Part shown: positions 24,155-31,775 of the stretch, one piece after another
How the letters are laid out: every line of letters begins with the position of its first letter
Position numbering within the stretch: the stretch's first letter is position 1
NCBI GenBank assembly: GCA_900542325.1
Contig: UQMY01000028.1
Span: 1 to 32,020 of the forward strand
Direction of reading: 5' to 3'
Length of the DNA stretch: 32,020 bases
Source: an uncultured Collinsella sp.
Lineage (GTDB): Bacteria; Actinomycetota; Coriobacteriia; Coriobacteriales; Coriobacteriaceae
Made by a program: the position numbers and the translations under genes
Notes under the pieces: generated by a model
Databases searched by the model: none
Told to the model about the DNA's origin: nothing
What the model saw: the letters and a program-made list of their open reading frames with translations, nothing else

Positions 24155-25285
24155 ATGCCCAACAAGCCCGTGAAGATCATCATGCTTACCGGATACCTCG
24201 GTGCCGGCAAGACCACGCTGCTCAACCACATCCTCGCCAACGACGGCGGCATCCGCGCCGCCGTGATCGTCAACGATATCGGCGAGATCAACGTCGACGC
24301 CAGCCTCATCGCCGACGGCGGCCTTTCCGAGACCGACGACCTCATCCCGCTCACCAACGGCTGCATTTGCTGCACGCTTTCGGACGACTTGGCCAACCAG
24401 CTGCAGGGCATCGCCGATTCGGGCAAGTTCGACTACATCATCATCGAGGCCTCGGGTATTTGCGAGCCTATCCCCATCGCCTACACCATCTCGAGCTTCT
24501 GCGACGAGGCCAAGGTGGGCGACGAGCCCAAGCTCGCGCTCGACAACATCGTGGCCGTGGTCGACTGCGCCCGCATGTACGACGAGTTCAACGGCGGTCG
24601 CGACCTGCTGGCCGAGGATATCGACGAGGACGACATCGAGAGCCTGCTCATCCAGCAGATCGAGTTTTGCTCCACGCTGATCCTCAACAAGACCGATACC
24701 GTCACGCCTGAGCAGATCGCCGAGCTCAAGGCCATCGTGCGCAGCCTGCAGAAGGACGCCGTGATTGTCGAGGCCCAAAACGGCGAGGTCCCCATGGAGG
24801 AGCTGCTCGATACCGACCGCTTCGACTTTATGCGCGCCTACAACTCCGCCGCTTGGATCGAGGCCATGGAGCATCCCGAGGAGCACGACGACCCCGAGGT
24901 ACTCGAGTACGACATCGAGACCTTTGTATACTCGCGCCGCAAGCCGTTTGACCTGCAGAAGTTCACCGATTTTATTGAGCAGGAGTGGCCCAGCGAGGTC
25001 ATTCGCGTTAAGGGTCCGCTGTGGCAGACCGGTGATCCGGACATGTGCTACATGTTTGAGCAGGCCGGCCACCAGATGCGCCTGATGGAGAACGGGCTGT
25101 TTGTCGATTCTGCGCCCGAGGGCGAGAAGCAAAAGATTATCGACGAGAACCCCGAGATCATGCAGATTTGGGACGACGAGATGGGCGACCGCATGACGAG
25201 CCTGTGCATCATCGGCCGTCATATGGACAAGGACGCGCTCATCGCCGCGCTCGATGCCTGCCTGACCGACTGGCACCGCGCCTAG
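24155..25285 (+). CDS. CobW/COG0523-family GTP-dependent metallochaperone
   Basis: 376 aa from the ATG at 24155, four bases after AAAGGAGG; an in-frame ATG at 24134 is upstream of that site. G3E GTPase motifs are seen: Walker A GYLGAGKT (13-20), the metal-binding CICC (C70, C72, C73), EASG (98-101) and the base-recognition NKTD (178-181). A CobW C-terminal domain occupies the last 120 residues. Members deliver zinc, cobalt or other metals to client enzymes in the cytoplasm; the metal is not evident. The protein is acidic and lacks the histidine-rich stretch found in some zinc members. No Zur-like box was recognised. It is followed by its own terminator. Confidence 0.9.
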   Translation: MPNKPVKIIMLTGYLGAGKTTLLNHILANDGGIRAAVIVNDIGEINVDASLIADGGLSETDDLIPLTNGCICCTLSDDLANQLQGIADSGKFDYIIIEASGICEPIPIAYTISSFCDEAKVGDEPKLALDNIVAVVDCARMYDEFNGGRDLLAEDIDEDDIESLLIQQIEFCSTLILNKTDTVTPEQIAELKAIVRSLQKDAVIVEAQNGEVPMEELLDTDRFDFMRAYNSAAWIEAMEHPEEHDDPEVLEYDIETFVYSRRKPFDLQKFTDFIEQEWPSEVIRVKGPLWQTGDPDMCYMFEQAGHQMRLMENGLFVDSAPEGEKQKIIDENPEIMQIWDDEMGDRMTSLCIIGRHMDKDALIAALDACLTDWHRA

Positions 25286-25324
25286 GTTTAACGAAGCTAG
25301 CATTTTTCCGCCCACGTAACCGCC

Positions 25325-25365
25325 AAACCACCACGAAGGTGCCTGTCCCCTTCGTGGTGGTTTTT
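25325..25365 (+). terminator. terminator of the CobW-family gene
   Basis: A perfect 15-bp stem (25325-25339 with 25349-25363) with loop TGCCTGTCC ends in a T run (25361-25365). The inner part resembles the dispersed palindromes at 25980, 28530 and 29749. Confidence 0.9.
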
Positions 25366-25386
25366 CATTCTGAGCCAAGGAGATTC

Positions 25387-25986
25387 ATGTTCAATATCGT
25401 GCTGTATGCGCCCGAGATTCCGGCCAATACGGGCAATATCGGCCGTACCTGCGTGGTCACCGGTACCCGCCTGCATCTGGTGGAGCCGCTGGGCTTTTCG
25501 CTCGACGACAAGACGGTGCGTCGCGCCGGTCTGGGCTACTGGCAAAACTTGGACGTGACGACATATGCCGGCTGGAAGGATTTCCTTACGCGCAATGGTC
25601 TCTCCCCCGCCGACGAGCGCCTGCATCTGCTGACCAAAAAGGCGCGCCGCACCTATGCGCAAAGCACCTACCGCGACGGTGACTATCTGGTCTTTGGCAG
25701 CGAGAGCTCGGGGATTCCCGAAGACCTGCTTGCTGCGGCGCCCGCATGCTGCGAGCGCATTCCCATGCTGCGCGACTGTGATTCGCTCGATAACGCCGAA
25801 GTCTGGGAGGCCCACGAGGAGGCGCTCGGGCATACCGAGGACAGCCACGAGGTCATCCTTCGGCAGGATATCTGCGGCAACTTTGTAGACCCGGACGACT
25901 ACCGCATCAGCGCCCTCAACCTCTCCAACAGCGCCGCCATCGTCCTCTACGAGGCCCTGCGTCAGACAGGCTTTCCCGGAATGTGA
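25387..25986 (+). CDS. trmL: tRNA (cytidine(34)-2'-O)-methyltransferase, with insertion
   Basis: 199 aa, start at 25387 with AAGGAG upstream. TrmL methylates the ribose at the wobble position of tRNA-Leu using S-adenosylmethionine. SPOUT trefoil-knot motifs are present: LYAPEIPANTGNIGRTC near the N terminus, LVFGSESSGIPEDLL (101-115) and the C-terminal LNLSNSAAIVLYEALRQ (177-193). Typical TrmL proteins are about 155 aa with IPM followed almost at once by SLNLSN. Here about 45 extra, acidic residues (about 129-175) intervene, within the knot region near the cofactor site. The stop codon lies inside a 33-bp palindrome shared with two other genes downstream. Confidence 0.9.
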   Translation: MFNIVLYAPEIPANTGNIGRTCVVTGTRLHLVEPLGFSLDDKTVRRAGLGYWQNLDVTTYAGWKDFLTRNGLSPADERLHLLTKKARRTYAQSTYRDGDYLVFGSESSGIPEDLLAAAPACCERIPMLRDCDSLDNAEVWEAHEEALGHTEDSHEVILRQDICGNFVDPDDYRISALNLSNSAAIVLYEALRQTGFPGM

Positions 25987-26012
25987 CAAAGGGACCGTCC
26001 CTTTGTCACATT
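25980..26012. repeat. dispersed palindrome, copy 1
   Basis: Perfect 16-bp arms (25980-25995 and 25997-26012) around a single C. The core GTGACAAAGGGAC-N-GTCCCTTTGTCAC is shared with copies at 28530 and 29749. It contains the trmL stop codon and ends three bases before the uvrA-like stop, so it can form a terminator-like hairpin for both. Confidence 0.85.
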
Positions 26013-26015
26013 CGG

Positions 26016-28508
26016 TTAGAGGTAGCGGCCGGTGATGCTTGCGGAGCAGGCAGCGATGTCGCCCGGCGTGCCGACACAGACGATTTGTCCGCCTGCGTCG
26101 CCGCCGCCCGGGCCCATGTCGATCACGTAATCGGCATTACGGATAAGGTCGAGGTCGTGTTCGATCACGATAACCGTGGCGCCCTTGGCAACGAGGCCGT
26201 CAAACACACTCAGCAGCACCTGAACATCGAGCGGATGCAGGCCGATCGTGGGCTCGTCGAATACGAATACGGCATCGTCCTGCACGCGGCCCATCTCGCT
26301 CGCAAGCTTAAGTCGCTGCGCCTCGCCGCCCGAGAGCGCCGGCGTGGGCTCGCCCAGTGTCAAGTAGCCCAAACCCAGGTCGTGCAAGGTCTGCAAGCGC
26401 GCCTGGACTTTCTTGAGTCCCAACGTGGCGTCAATGGCCTCGTCCACACTCATATCCATGAGCTGCGGCAATGTAAGTAGGCTGCCGTCCTTGCCCTCGC
26501 GATGGATATACGAGGCTGCGTCGGCATAACGCGAGCCGCGGCATGCAGGGCAGACGATCTCGACATCGGGCAAAAACTGCACGTCAAGCGATATCGAACC
26601 CGTGCCATCACACGTAGGACAGCGCAAGGTGCCAGTGTTGTAGCTAAAGGCGCCCGCCTTATACCCTGCCTCCTTGGCCTCGGGCGTACGGGCAAAGGCG
26701 CGGCGCAGCTCATCATGGATGTCGGCATAGGTCGCCACCGTCGAGCGCACGTTGGCACCGATGGGCGTGGCGTCAATCAGGTTGGCGCGCGCGATACCCT
26801 CGGCATCGATCCAACGCACGTGCCTGGGCAGGCGCTCGCCGGCTGCCTGCGCCTTGAGTGCCGGGATGAGCGTCTCGAGCACCAGCGTCGTTTTGCCCGA
26901 GCCCGAAACACCCGTCACCGCGACAAGGCGACCGCGCGGGATATCGACTTCGAGCGGTTTGACGGTATGGATGGCACCGGTCACCATACGGATATGGCCT
27001 TGGTCGAACAGTTCGTCGTCAGTCACCTGCGGGCGCAGACGCTTGGGGTCCGAGCGCAAAAACGGCGCGATGCGGCTACCCTGCGATTGCTCGACCTCAC
27101 ATACCGTACCGGCGGCGATTACATGACCGCCGCCCGCTCCGGCAACGGGGCCCATCTCGACCAGATAGTCGGCTTCCGCCAGTACGCGCGTATCGTGATC
27201 GACAACAACCACGGTGTTGCCGTCATCCACCAGATCGCGCATTACGCCCACCAGGCCGTCGACATTGGCAGGATGCAAGCCGATCGAAGGCTCGTCCAGC
27301 ACATACAGCACACCCGTCGATCGGTTGCGGACCACGCGGGCAAGCTGTACGCGCTGGCGCTCACCCGTGGAGAGCGTGGCGCCGGCGCGGTCGAGCGAAA
27401 GGTAGTCGAGACCCAGATCGACCAGGCGACGGGCCGTGCTCAAAAACGAATCGCAGATATCCGTCGCCATGGGCTGCATCTCGGTCGGCAAGGATGCGGG
27501 CACTCCGCGCACCCACTCAATCGCCTCGCCCAGCGTCATAGCCGCCGCCTGCGCCAGATCGATACCGCGCACCTGGGGCTGGCGCGCGGCCTCGGAAAGA
27601 CGCGTGCCGCCGCAATCGCGGCACGGTCCCTCGCGCAAAAAGCGCGCAACGCGCTTGAGCCCCTTATCGTCCTTAACCTTGGCGAGCGCATTCTCGACGG
27701 TATAGACGGCGTTGTAATAGGTAAAGTCGAGCGGCGTAGCGCCCTCGCCGTTTTTGGGAACGTAGAGAATGTGCTTCTTAACTGCCGGGCCGTGGAACAC
27801 GATGTCGCGCTCTTGAGGCGTGAGCTGGTTAAACGGCACGTCGGTACGCACGCCCATCTCGCCGGCCACCTGCTTCATCAGGTCCCACATGAGCGTGCCC
27901 CAGGGAAGCACCGCGCCCTCGTTGATGGTCTTTGACTCGTCGGGCACCAGGCTCGCCTCGTCCACCTCGCGCATGACGCCGGTGCCGCCGCAGGTAGAAC
28001 ACGCGCCGCCACTGTTAAAGGCAAGGTCCTCGGCACCCGGCGCATAGAACTCGCGGCCGCATGCGGGGCACGTGAGCGACAGGCCCGCGGCCACGTTAAG
28101 GCTCGGCTCCACACGCGTCCCGCAATGCGGGCACACGTGATGGGCGCAGCGGCTAAAGAGCAGGCGCAGGCTGTTGTTGAGCTCGGTCATGGTGCCAAAG
28201 GTCGAGCGCACGCCTGGCACACTAGGACGCTGATGCAATGCGAGTGCCGCCGGCACGTGCAGCACCTCGTCCACCTGAGCATGCTCTGCCTGTGTCAGCC
28301 GACGGCGGGTATAAGTGCTGAGCGCCTCCAGATAACGACGCGAGCCCTCGGCATACAGAACCCCCAGCGCCAGCGAGCTCTTGCCCGAACCCGACACGCC
28401 GGCAATGCCCACGAGCCTTCCCAGCGGAATATCGATATCGATGTCCTTGAGGTTATGGACGCGCGCACCACGTACCTCGATAGCACTCGGCTGTTGCGAC
28501 ACCGTCAT
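26016..28508 (-). CDS. uvrA: UvrA2-like ABC ATPase without UvrB-binding domain
   Basis: 830 aa, start at 28508 with GGGGAG upstream. Two ABC-type ATPase modules: Walker A at 37-45 and 533-541, signature LSTGE (379-383, degenerate) and LSGGE (725-729), Walker B DEPSIGLHP and DEPTIGLHP. Zinc ligand pairs are at CPHC/CPAC (126-150), C296/C299, and C630, C633, C653, C656. Between the first zinc pair and CSTCGGTG the roughly 120-residue UvrB-interacting domain of canonical UvrA (about 940 aa) is missing. That absence is the mark of UvrA2/DrrC-type proteins, linked to tolerance of DNA-damaging or intercalating compounds, not to core nucleotide excision repair. A canonical uvrA would be expected elsewhere. 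It lies downstream of the AAA+ ATPase gene in the same direction, with a palindrome between. Confidence 0.9.
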   Translation of the reverse strand: MTVSQQPSAIEVRGARVHNLKDIDIDIPLGRLVGIAGVSGSGKSSLALGVLYAEGSRRYLEALSTYTRRRLTQAEHAQVDEVLHVPAALALHQRPSVPGVRSTFGTMTELNNSLRLLFSRCAHHVCPHCGTRVEPSLNVAAGLSLTCPACGREFYAPGAEDLAFNSGGACSTCGGTGVMREVDEASLVPDESKTINEGAVLPWGTLMWDLMKQVAGEMGVRTDVPFNQLTPQERDIVFHGPAVKKHILYVPKNGEGATPLDFTYYNAVYTVENALAKVKDDKGLKRVARFLREGPCRDCGGTRLSEAARQPQVRGIDLAQAAAMTLGEAIEWVRGVPASLPTEMQPMATDICDSFLSTARRLVDLGLDYLSLDRAGATLSTGERQRVQLARVVRNRSTGVLYVLDEPSIGLHPANVDGLVGVMRDLVDDGNTVVVVDHDTRVLAEADYLVEMGPVAGAGGGHVIAAGTVCEVEQSQGSRIAPFLRSDPKRLRPQVTDDELFDQGHIRMVTGAIHTVKPLEVDIPRGRLVAVTGVSGSGKTTLVLETLIPALKAQAAGERLPRHVRWIDAEGIARANLIDATPIGANVRSTVATYADIHDELRRAFARTPEAKEAGYKAGAFSYNTGTLRCPTCDGTGSISLDVQFLPDVEIVCPACRGSRYADAASYIHREGKDGSLLTLPQLMDMSVDEAIDATLGLKKVQARLQTLHDLGLGYLTLGEPTPALSGGEAQRLKLASEMGRVQDDAVFVFDEPTIGLHPLDVQVLLSVFDGLVAKGATVIVIEHDLDLIRNADYVIDMGPGGGDAGGQIVCVGTPGDIAACSASITGRYL

Positions 28509-28529
28509 CGCTCCCCTTCCTGTTGATCG

Positions 28530-28557
28530 AATGTGACAAAGGGACTGTCCCTTTGTC
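28530..28557. repeat. dispersed palindrome, copy 2 (one arm shortened)
   Basis: GACAAAGGGAC (28535-28545), a central T, and GTCCCTTTGTC (28547-28557). The left arm extends to the family's AATGT at 28530, but the right arm breaks off into CTT, next to the stop codon of the AAA+ ATPase gene. Confidence 0.8.
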
Positions 28558-28559
28558 CT

Positions 28560-29678
28560 TTACTTGTGCCATAAAACACGATCTCGAATGTACTCGCCCA
28601 GCATGGGCACGGTAAACCGGACGAGACCGTATCCGGCAGCCTCGATGACGCGCTCGCGAATCAGGCTTGCGCGATATTTACTCGCCCAGCTCTGGGTACG
28701 GTCGCAGCGCTCAATGATATCCGCCATGCGCGTCGGCTTGTCCTCGTCAACCGCCATGGCCTCGATAAAGAGACGCTGTGGGGTGCGCAGCCCGTAATAC
28801 AGAGGCGAGTCAACCGCTTCGTAGAACTCGGAGACGGCATCCGCATGGCCATCCTCGACATCGCGCCTTTCAATGACTTGCGAGCCACGCCGGACAGCAG
28901 ACCGCCACATGTAATATCCCACCAGCTGAACCATATAGGGATGCCCCATGCTCTTGCGCGCCGCAAGGTCCGCAGTCTCCGCATCAATGTAAAGACCAGC
29001 GCACTCGACCGTCTGGATATACGAATCGCGCACCTTGGGCAAAGAAATCGTCCCCAACGTACGCTGCTGGGCACGCCGCAAAAACGTCACGCTCGGCTCT
29101 TCGAGCAAATCGTCAACCATGCTGGGCAAGCCGGCAAAGACCAGCGCAAGACCGCGCTGGTCGCTATCGGGCAAGCCCGTGGCATCCTGATCTCCGAGCA
29201 CCTGCTGATAGAGAACGGCGAGAGCCGCCAGTTCCTCGATAGACGCAGATTGAGCCTCGTCAATCGCAAACAGAATACCCTTGCTTGGGCCGAGTTTCTT
29301 GAGACGTTCGTTGACCAGCCCTCGCAACGTCTCGCCTTTTGCCCGCGCCGCCTCAACCGACATCCGTCCAAACGATGGGCCAAACTCCATCGACGTCACA
29401 ACGGGCTTATTCGAGCGGAGTGCGTCGGCCAAGCGGTCGCATAAACCAAGCGAAGCGGAATCGGAGACAACCGCCCATCCGCGCTCACTGGCCAGACGTT
29501 GCAGCTCCCGCAGGAGAACTGTTTTGCCACAGCCGCGGTTTCCTGTAATGAGCATGAGCCTGCCCGGCGCCCCGGCGCCGTTATCAAGCCCTTCCTCAAA
29601 ATCTTCGATGACCGACTCGCGACCGATGAGTATCGGAGGTCGTTTACCAGCCGTTGGCTTAAAGGGATTTGGGTTCAT
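28560..29678 (-). CDS. AAA+ ATPase with C-terminal winged helix (Orc1/Cdc6- or STAND-like)
   Basis: 372 aa, start at 29678 with GAGGAGG upstream. Walker A GNRGCGKT (46-53) and Walker B FAIDEAQ with D140/E141 are intact; a sensor-like LALVFAGLP follows near 205. The second half (SMGHPYMVQLVGYYMWR, then a basic winged-helix-like end) resembles Orc1/Cdc6-type ATPases (COG1672 style), common as solitary genes in bacteria. Role unknown: it could bind DNA, act as a signalling switch, or belong to a defence system, but no partner gene, nuclease or toxin is adjacent. Three GTTATACC-type repeats at ten-base period lie just upstream. A palindrome copy stands at each end of the gene. Only the ATPase assignment is firm. 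Confidence 0.78.
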   Translation of the reverse strand: MNPNPFKPTAGKRPPILIGRESVIEDFEEGLDNGAGAPGRLMLITGNRGCGKTVLLRELQRLASERGWAVVSDSASLGLCDRLADALRSNKPVVTSMEFGPSFGRMSVEAARAKGETLRGLVNERLKKLGPSKGILFAIDEAQSASIEELAALAVLYQQVLGDQDATGLPDSDQRGLALVFAGLPSMVDDLLEEPSVTFLRRAQQRTLGTISLPKVRDSYIQTVECAGLYIDAETADLAARKSMGHPYMVQLVGYYMWRSAVRRGSQVIERRDVEDGHADAVSEFYEAVDSPLYYGLRTPQRLFIEAMAVDEDKPTRMADIIERCDRTQSWASKYRASLIRERVIEAAGYGLVRFTVPMLGEYIRDRVLWHK

Positions 29679-29710
29679 GTCGGCCTCCTCGGATTGGCAA
29701 ACGCTGGTAA

Positions 29711-29740
29711 TAGTTATACCAACTTATACCGAGTTATACC
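29711..29740 (-). promoter_or_regulatory. three 10-bp direct repeats upstream of the AAA+ ATPase
   Basis: TTATACC occurs at 29714-29720, 29724-29730 and 29734-29740, exactly ten bases apart. On the minus strand this is GGTATAA three times, on one face of the helix, starting 35 bases before the ATPase start codon. Each repeat also resembles a -10 box. An operator for a cooperative regulator, possibly the ATPase itself, is inferred. Confidence 0.5.
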
Positions 29741-29745
29741 AACTG

Positions 29746-29775
29746 AATGTGACAAAGGGACTGTCCCTTTGTCAC
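29746..29775. repeat. dispersed palindrome, copy 3
   Basis: GTGACAAAGGGAC (29749-29761), a central T, and GTCCCTTTGTCAC (29763-29775), with the family's AAT in front. It contains the stop codon of the Tet-like GTPase gene (29772-29774) and lies just upstream of the ATPase repeats. Confidence 0.85.
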
Positions 29776-31775
29776 CTGTGGCCGAAAAATTCCGTGTCGG
29801 CGGGGCGATAGGGGCGGAAGGTGGCGGGATCGATCTTTACGTGTGCCGCGGCTGGCACGTCGTACCATTTGACCGTGTAGCCGGCGCCATGGGCGCAAAA
29901 GACCGAATCGGGCGTGTTGGGCAGATCGGCCTCGGGCTCGTAGGCGGCCGCCTCGATGACGCGCTCGGCATCATGGCAAGCCGCATAACCGGCGAACTCC
30001 AGGTACAGATGACCGCGCCCGCTCGTGTAGGCAGCCACCTCCAGCGCGTAATCCTGCACCTCGGATGCTGGCACACGACCCACAAGCTTCGCCCGGTCGC
30101 CCGCCATCGCCGGCGGCTTGTACTCGGCGCCCATGCGCGTGACATCCGAAAGCGCCCTGCCCACGCAATCTCCCGGCACCTCGAGCTCAAAGTGGTACCA
30201 CGGCTCCAACAGCACCGCCGCACCCGCCTCGCGTGCCCGCATCAAACCCTGACGAATCGCGCGGTACGTGGCCTGACGAAAATCACCGCCCTCGGTGTGT
30301 TTGGCATGTGCACGGCCACCCGTAAGCGTAATGCGCACATCGGTGATGGGCGAGCCGGCCAACACGCCCAGGTGATCGCGCTCCATGGCGTTGGTGAGTG
30401 CCAAACGCTGCCAGTTCAGATCGAGCTCGTCGGTCGAGGTCACGGTGCCAAACTGCACGCCTGAACCCGCTGGCAGCGGCTCCAGGCGCAGGTGCACCTC
30501 GGCGTAATGGCGCAGCGGTTCAAAATGGCCCACACCCTCGACCGGCTGCGAGATCGTCTCCTTATAGAGAATGCCGCCGGGCTCAAACTCAATCGAAAGG
30601 CCAAAGCGATCGGCCAACACCCGCTGCACGACCTCGAGTTGCACGGCGCCCATCAACTGCAAATGAATCTGCTCAAGATGCGTATTCCAGCTTACGCCGA
30701 GCATGGGGTCTTCGTCCGCCAACTCGGTCAGCGCTTTAAACACCGCATGGACATCATGTTCGCCCGGGAGCACCGTATAGGTAAGGACCGGCGCAATGAC
30801 GGGCGCATCGCACCCGGGCTCCGCACCCAAGGCATCCCCCGGGCGAACGTGCGCAAGACCCGTCACGGCACAAATACCGCCAGCGGCAACTTCCTGGGCA
30901 AGCTCGTACTTCTCTCCGTTATAGATGCGCACCTGATCGACTTTCTGCCCCCATACCTCGGCACCGGAGCGCCCCTCGATCATCTGTTTTGCACGTAGCG
31001 CGCCGCCGGTCACTTTAACCCAAGCCAAGCGCTCGCCACGAACACCTCGGCTGACGCGATAGACACGCGCGGCGAACTCCGGGGCCCACGCCTGTTCACG
31101 CATCAGCGTGCACATGCCATCCAGCAGCTCGCCCACGCCCTGGTCCTTGAGCGCCGAGCCGGCAAAGCAGGGAAAGAGCTTGCGCTCGACAACCATGCGC
31201 GACAGCGTTGCGACAGAAAGCTCGCCCGTCTCAAGAAACTCATCGAGCGCCGCCTCGTCCAACGCAGCAGCGTCCTCCTGAACGGCACCACCCGCCAGTA
31301 GTTCGCTGGCATCTAGGCAGCCCTCGGAAAGGCGCTGCCCAAGTTGTGCCAGTAAAACATCGCGGCCGGAATTCTCCAAATCAATTTTGTTGATAAAGAC
31401 GAACGTCGGGATGTCATAGCGCGCAAGCAGGCGCCACAGGGTTTCGGTGTGTCCCTGCACGCCGTCGTTGGCGCCCACAACCAAAATCGCGTAGTCGAGC
31501 GCGCGCAATGTGCGCTCTGCCTCGGCAGAAAAATCGACATGCCCCGGTGCATCCACGAGCATGACGTGGGCATCTCCGTGGTCGAGCACGGCCTGCGACG
31601 AGAAAATCGTGATGCCGCGCTCGCGTTCGATAGCGTTGGTATCCAGGTGCGAGTCGCCGTCGTCCACACGGCCGCGCTTACGAATGCGACCTGCGTTGAA
31701 CAGCATGGCCTCGGCCAGCGTAGTCTTGCCGGCATCGACATGCGCCAAGATTCCAACGACCGCTTGCTTCGACAT
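29772..31775 (-). CDS. Tet(M)/EF-G-like translational GTPase
   Basis: 667 aa from the ATG at 31775 (GAGGAG upstream). GTPase motifs are complete: AHVDAGKTT (11-19), DAPGH (75-79), NKID (129-132). EF-G-like domains follow through to a domain IV/V region. Overall it resembles ribosomal protection proteins (Tet(M) is 639 aa). The C-terminal part with GRVPASEVQDYALEVAAYTSGRGHLYLEFAGY and FCAHGAGYTVKWYDVP fits a chromosomal Tet-like GTPase group of Clostridia and Coriobacteria of unknown role. The domain IV loop here is YKPPAMAGDRAK, unlike the loop that displaces tetracycline in Tet(M). Resistance should not be assumed. It shows no mobile-element flanks, and codon use looks like its neighbours. 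Confidence 0.85.
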   Translation of the reverse strand: MSKQAVVGILAHVDAGKTTLAEAMLFNAGRIRKRGRVDDGDSHLDTNAIERERGITIFSSQAVLDHGDAHVMLVDAPGHVDFSAEAERTLRALDYAILVVGANDGVQGHTETLWRLLARYDIPTFVFINKIDLENSGRDVLLAQLGQRLSEGCLDASELLAGGAVQEDAAALDEAALDEFLETGELSVATLSRMVVERKLFPCFAGSALKDQGVGELLDGMCTLMREQAWAPEFAARVYRVSRGVRGERLAWVKVTGGALRAKQMIEGRSGAEVWGQKVDQVRIYNGEKYELAQEVAAGGICAVTGLAHVRPGDALGAEPGCDAPVIAPVLTYTVLPGEHDVHAVFKALTELADEDPMLGVSWNTHLEQIHLQLMGAVQLEVVQRVLADRFGLSIEFEPGGILYKETISQPVEGVGHFEPLRHYAEVHLRLEPLPAGSGVQFGTVTSTDELDLNWQRLALTNAMERDHLGVLAGSPITDVRITLTGGRAHAKHTEGGDFRQATYRAIRQGLMRAREAGAAVLLEPWYHFELEVPGDCVGRALSDVTRMGAEYKPPAMAGDRAKLVGRVPASEVQDYALEVAAYTSGRGHLYLEFAGYAACHDAERVIEAAAYEPEADLPNTPDSVFCAHGAGYTVKWYDVPAAAHVKIDPATFRPYRPADTEFFGHR

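Noticed and set aside
29711..29740. Plasmid-type iterons
   Set aside because: Only three short repeats, with no replication initiator, partition or AT-rich origin features; a promoter operator is simpler.
29772..31775. Acquired tetracycline-resistance gene
   Set aside because: No mobile-element context, codon use like neighbouring genes, and a domain IV loop unlike Tet(M).
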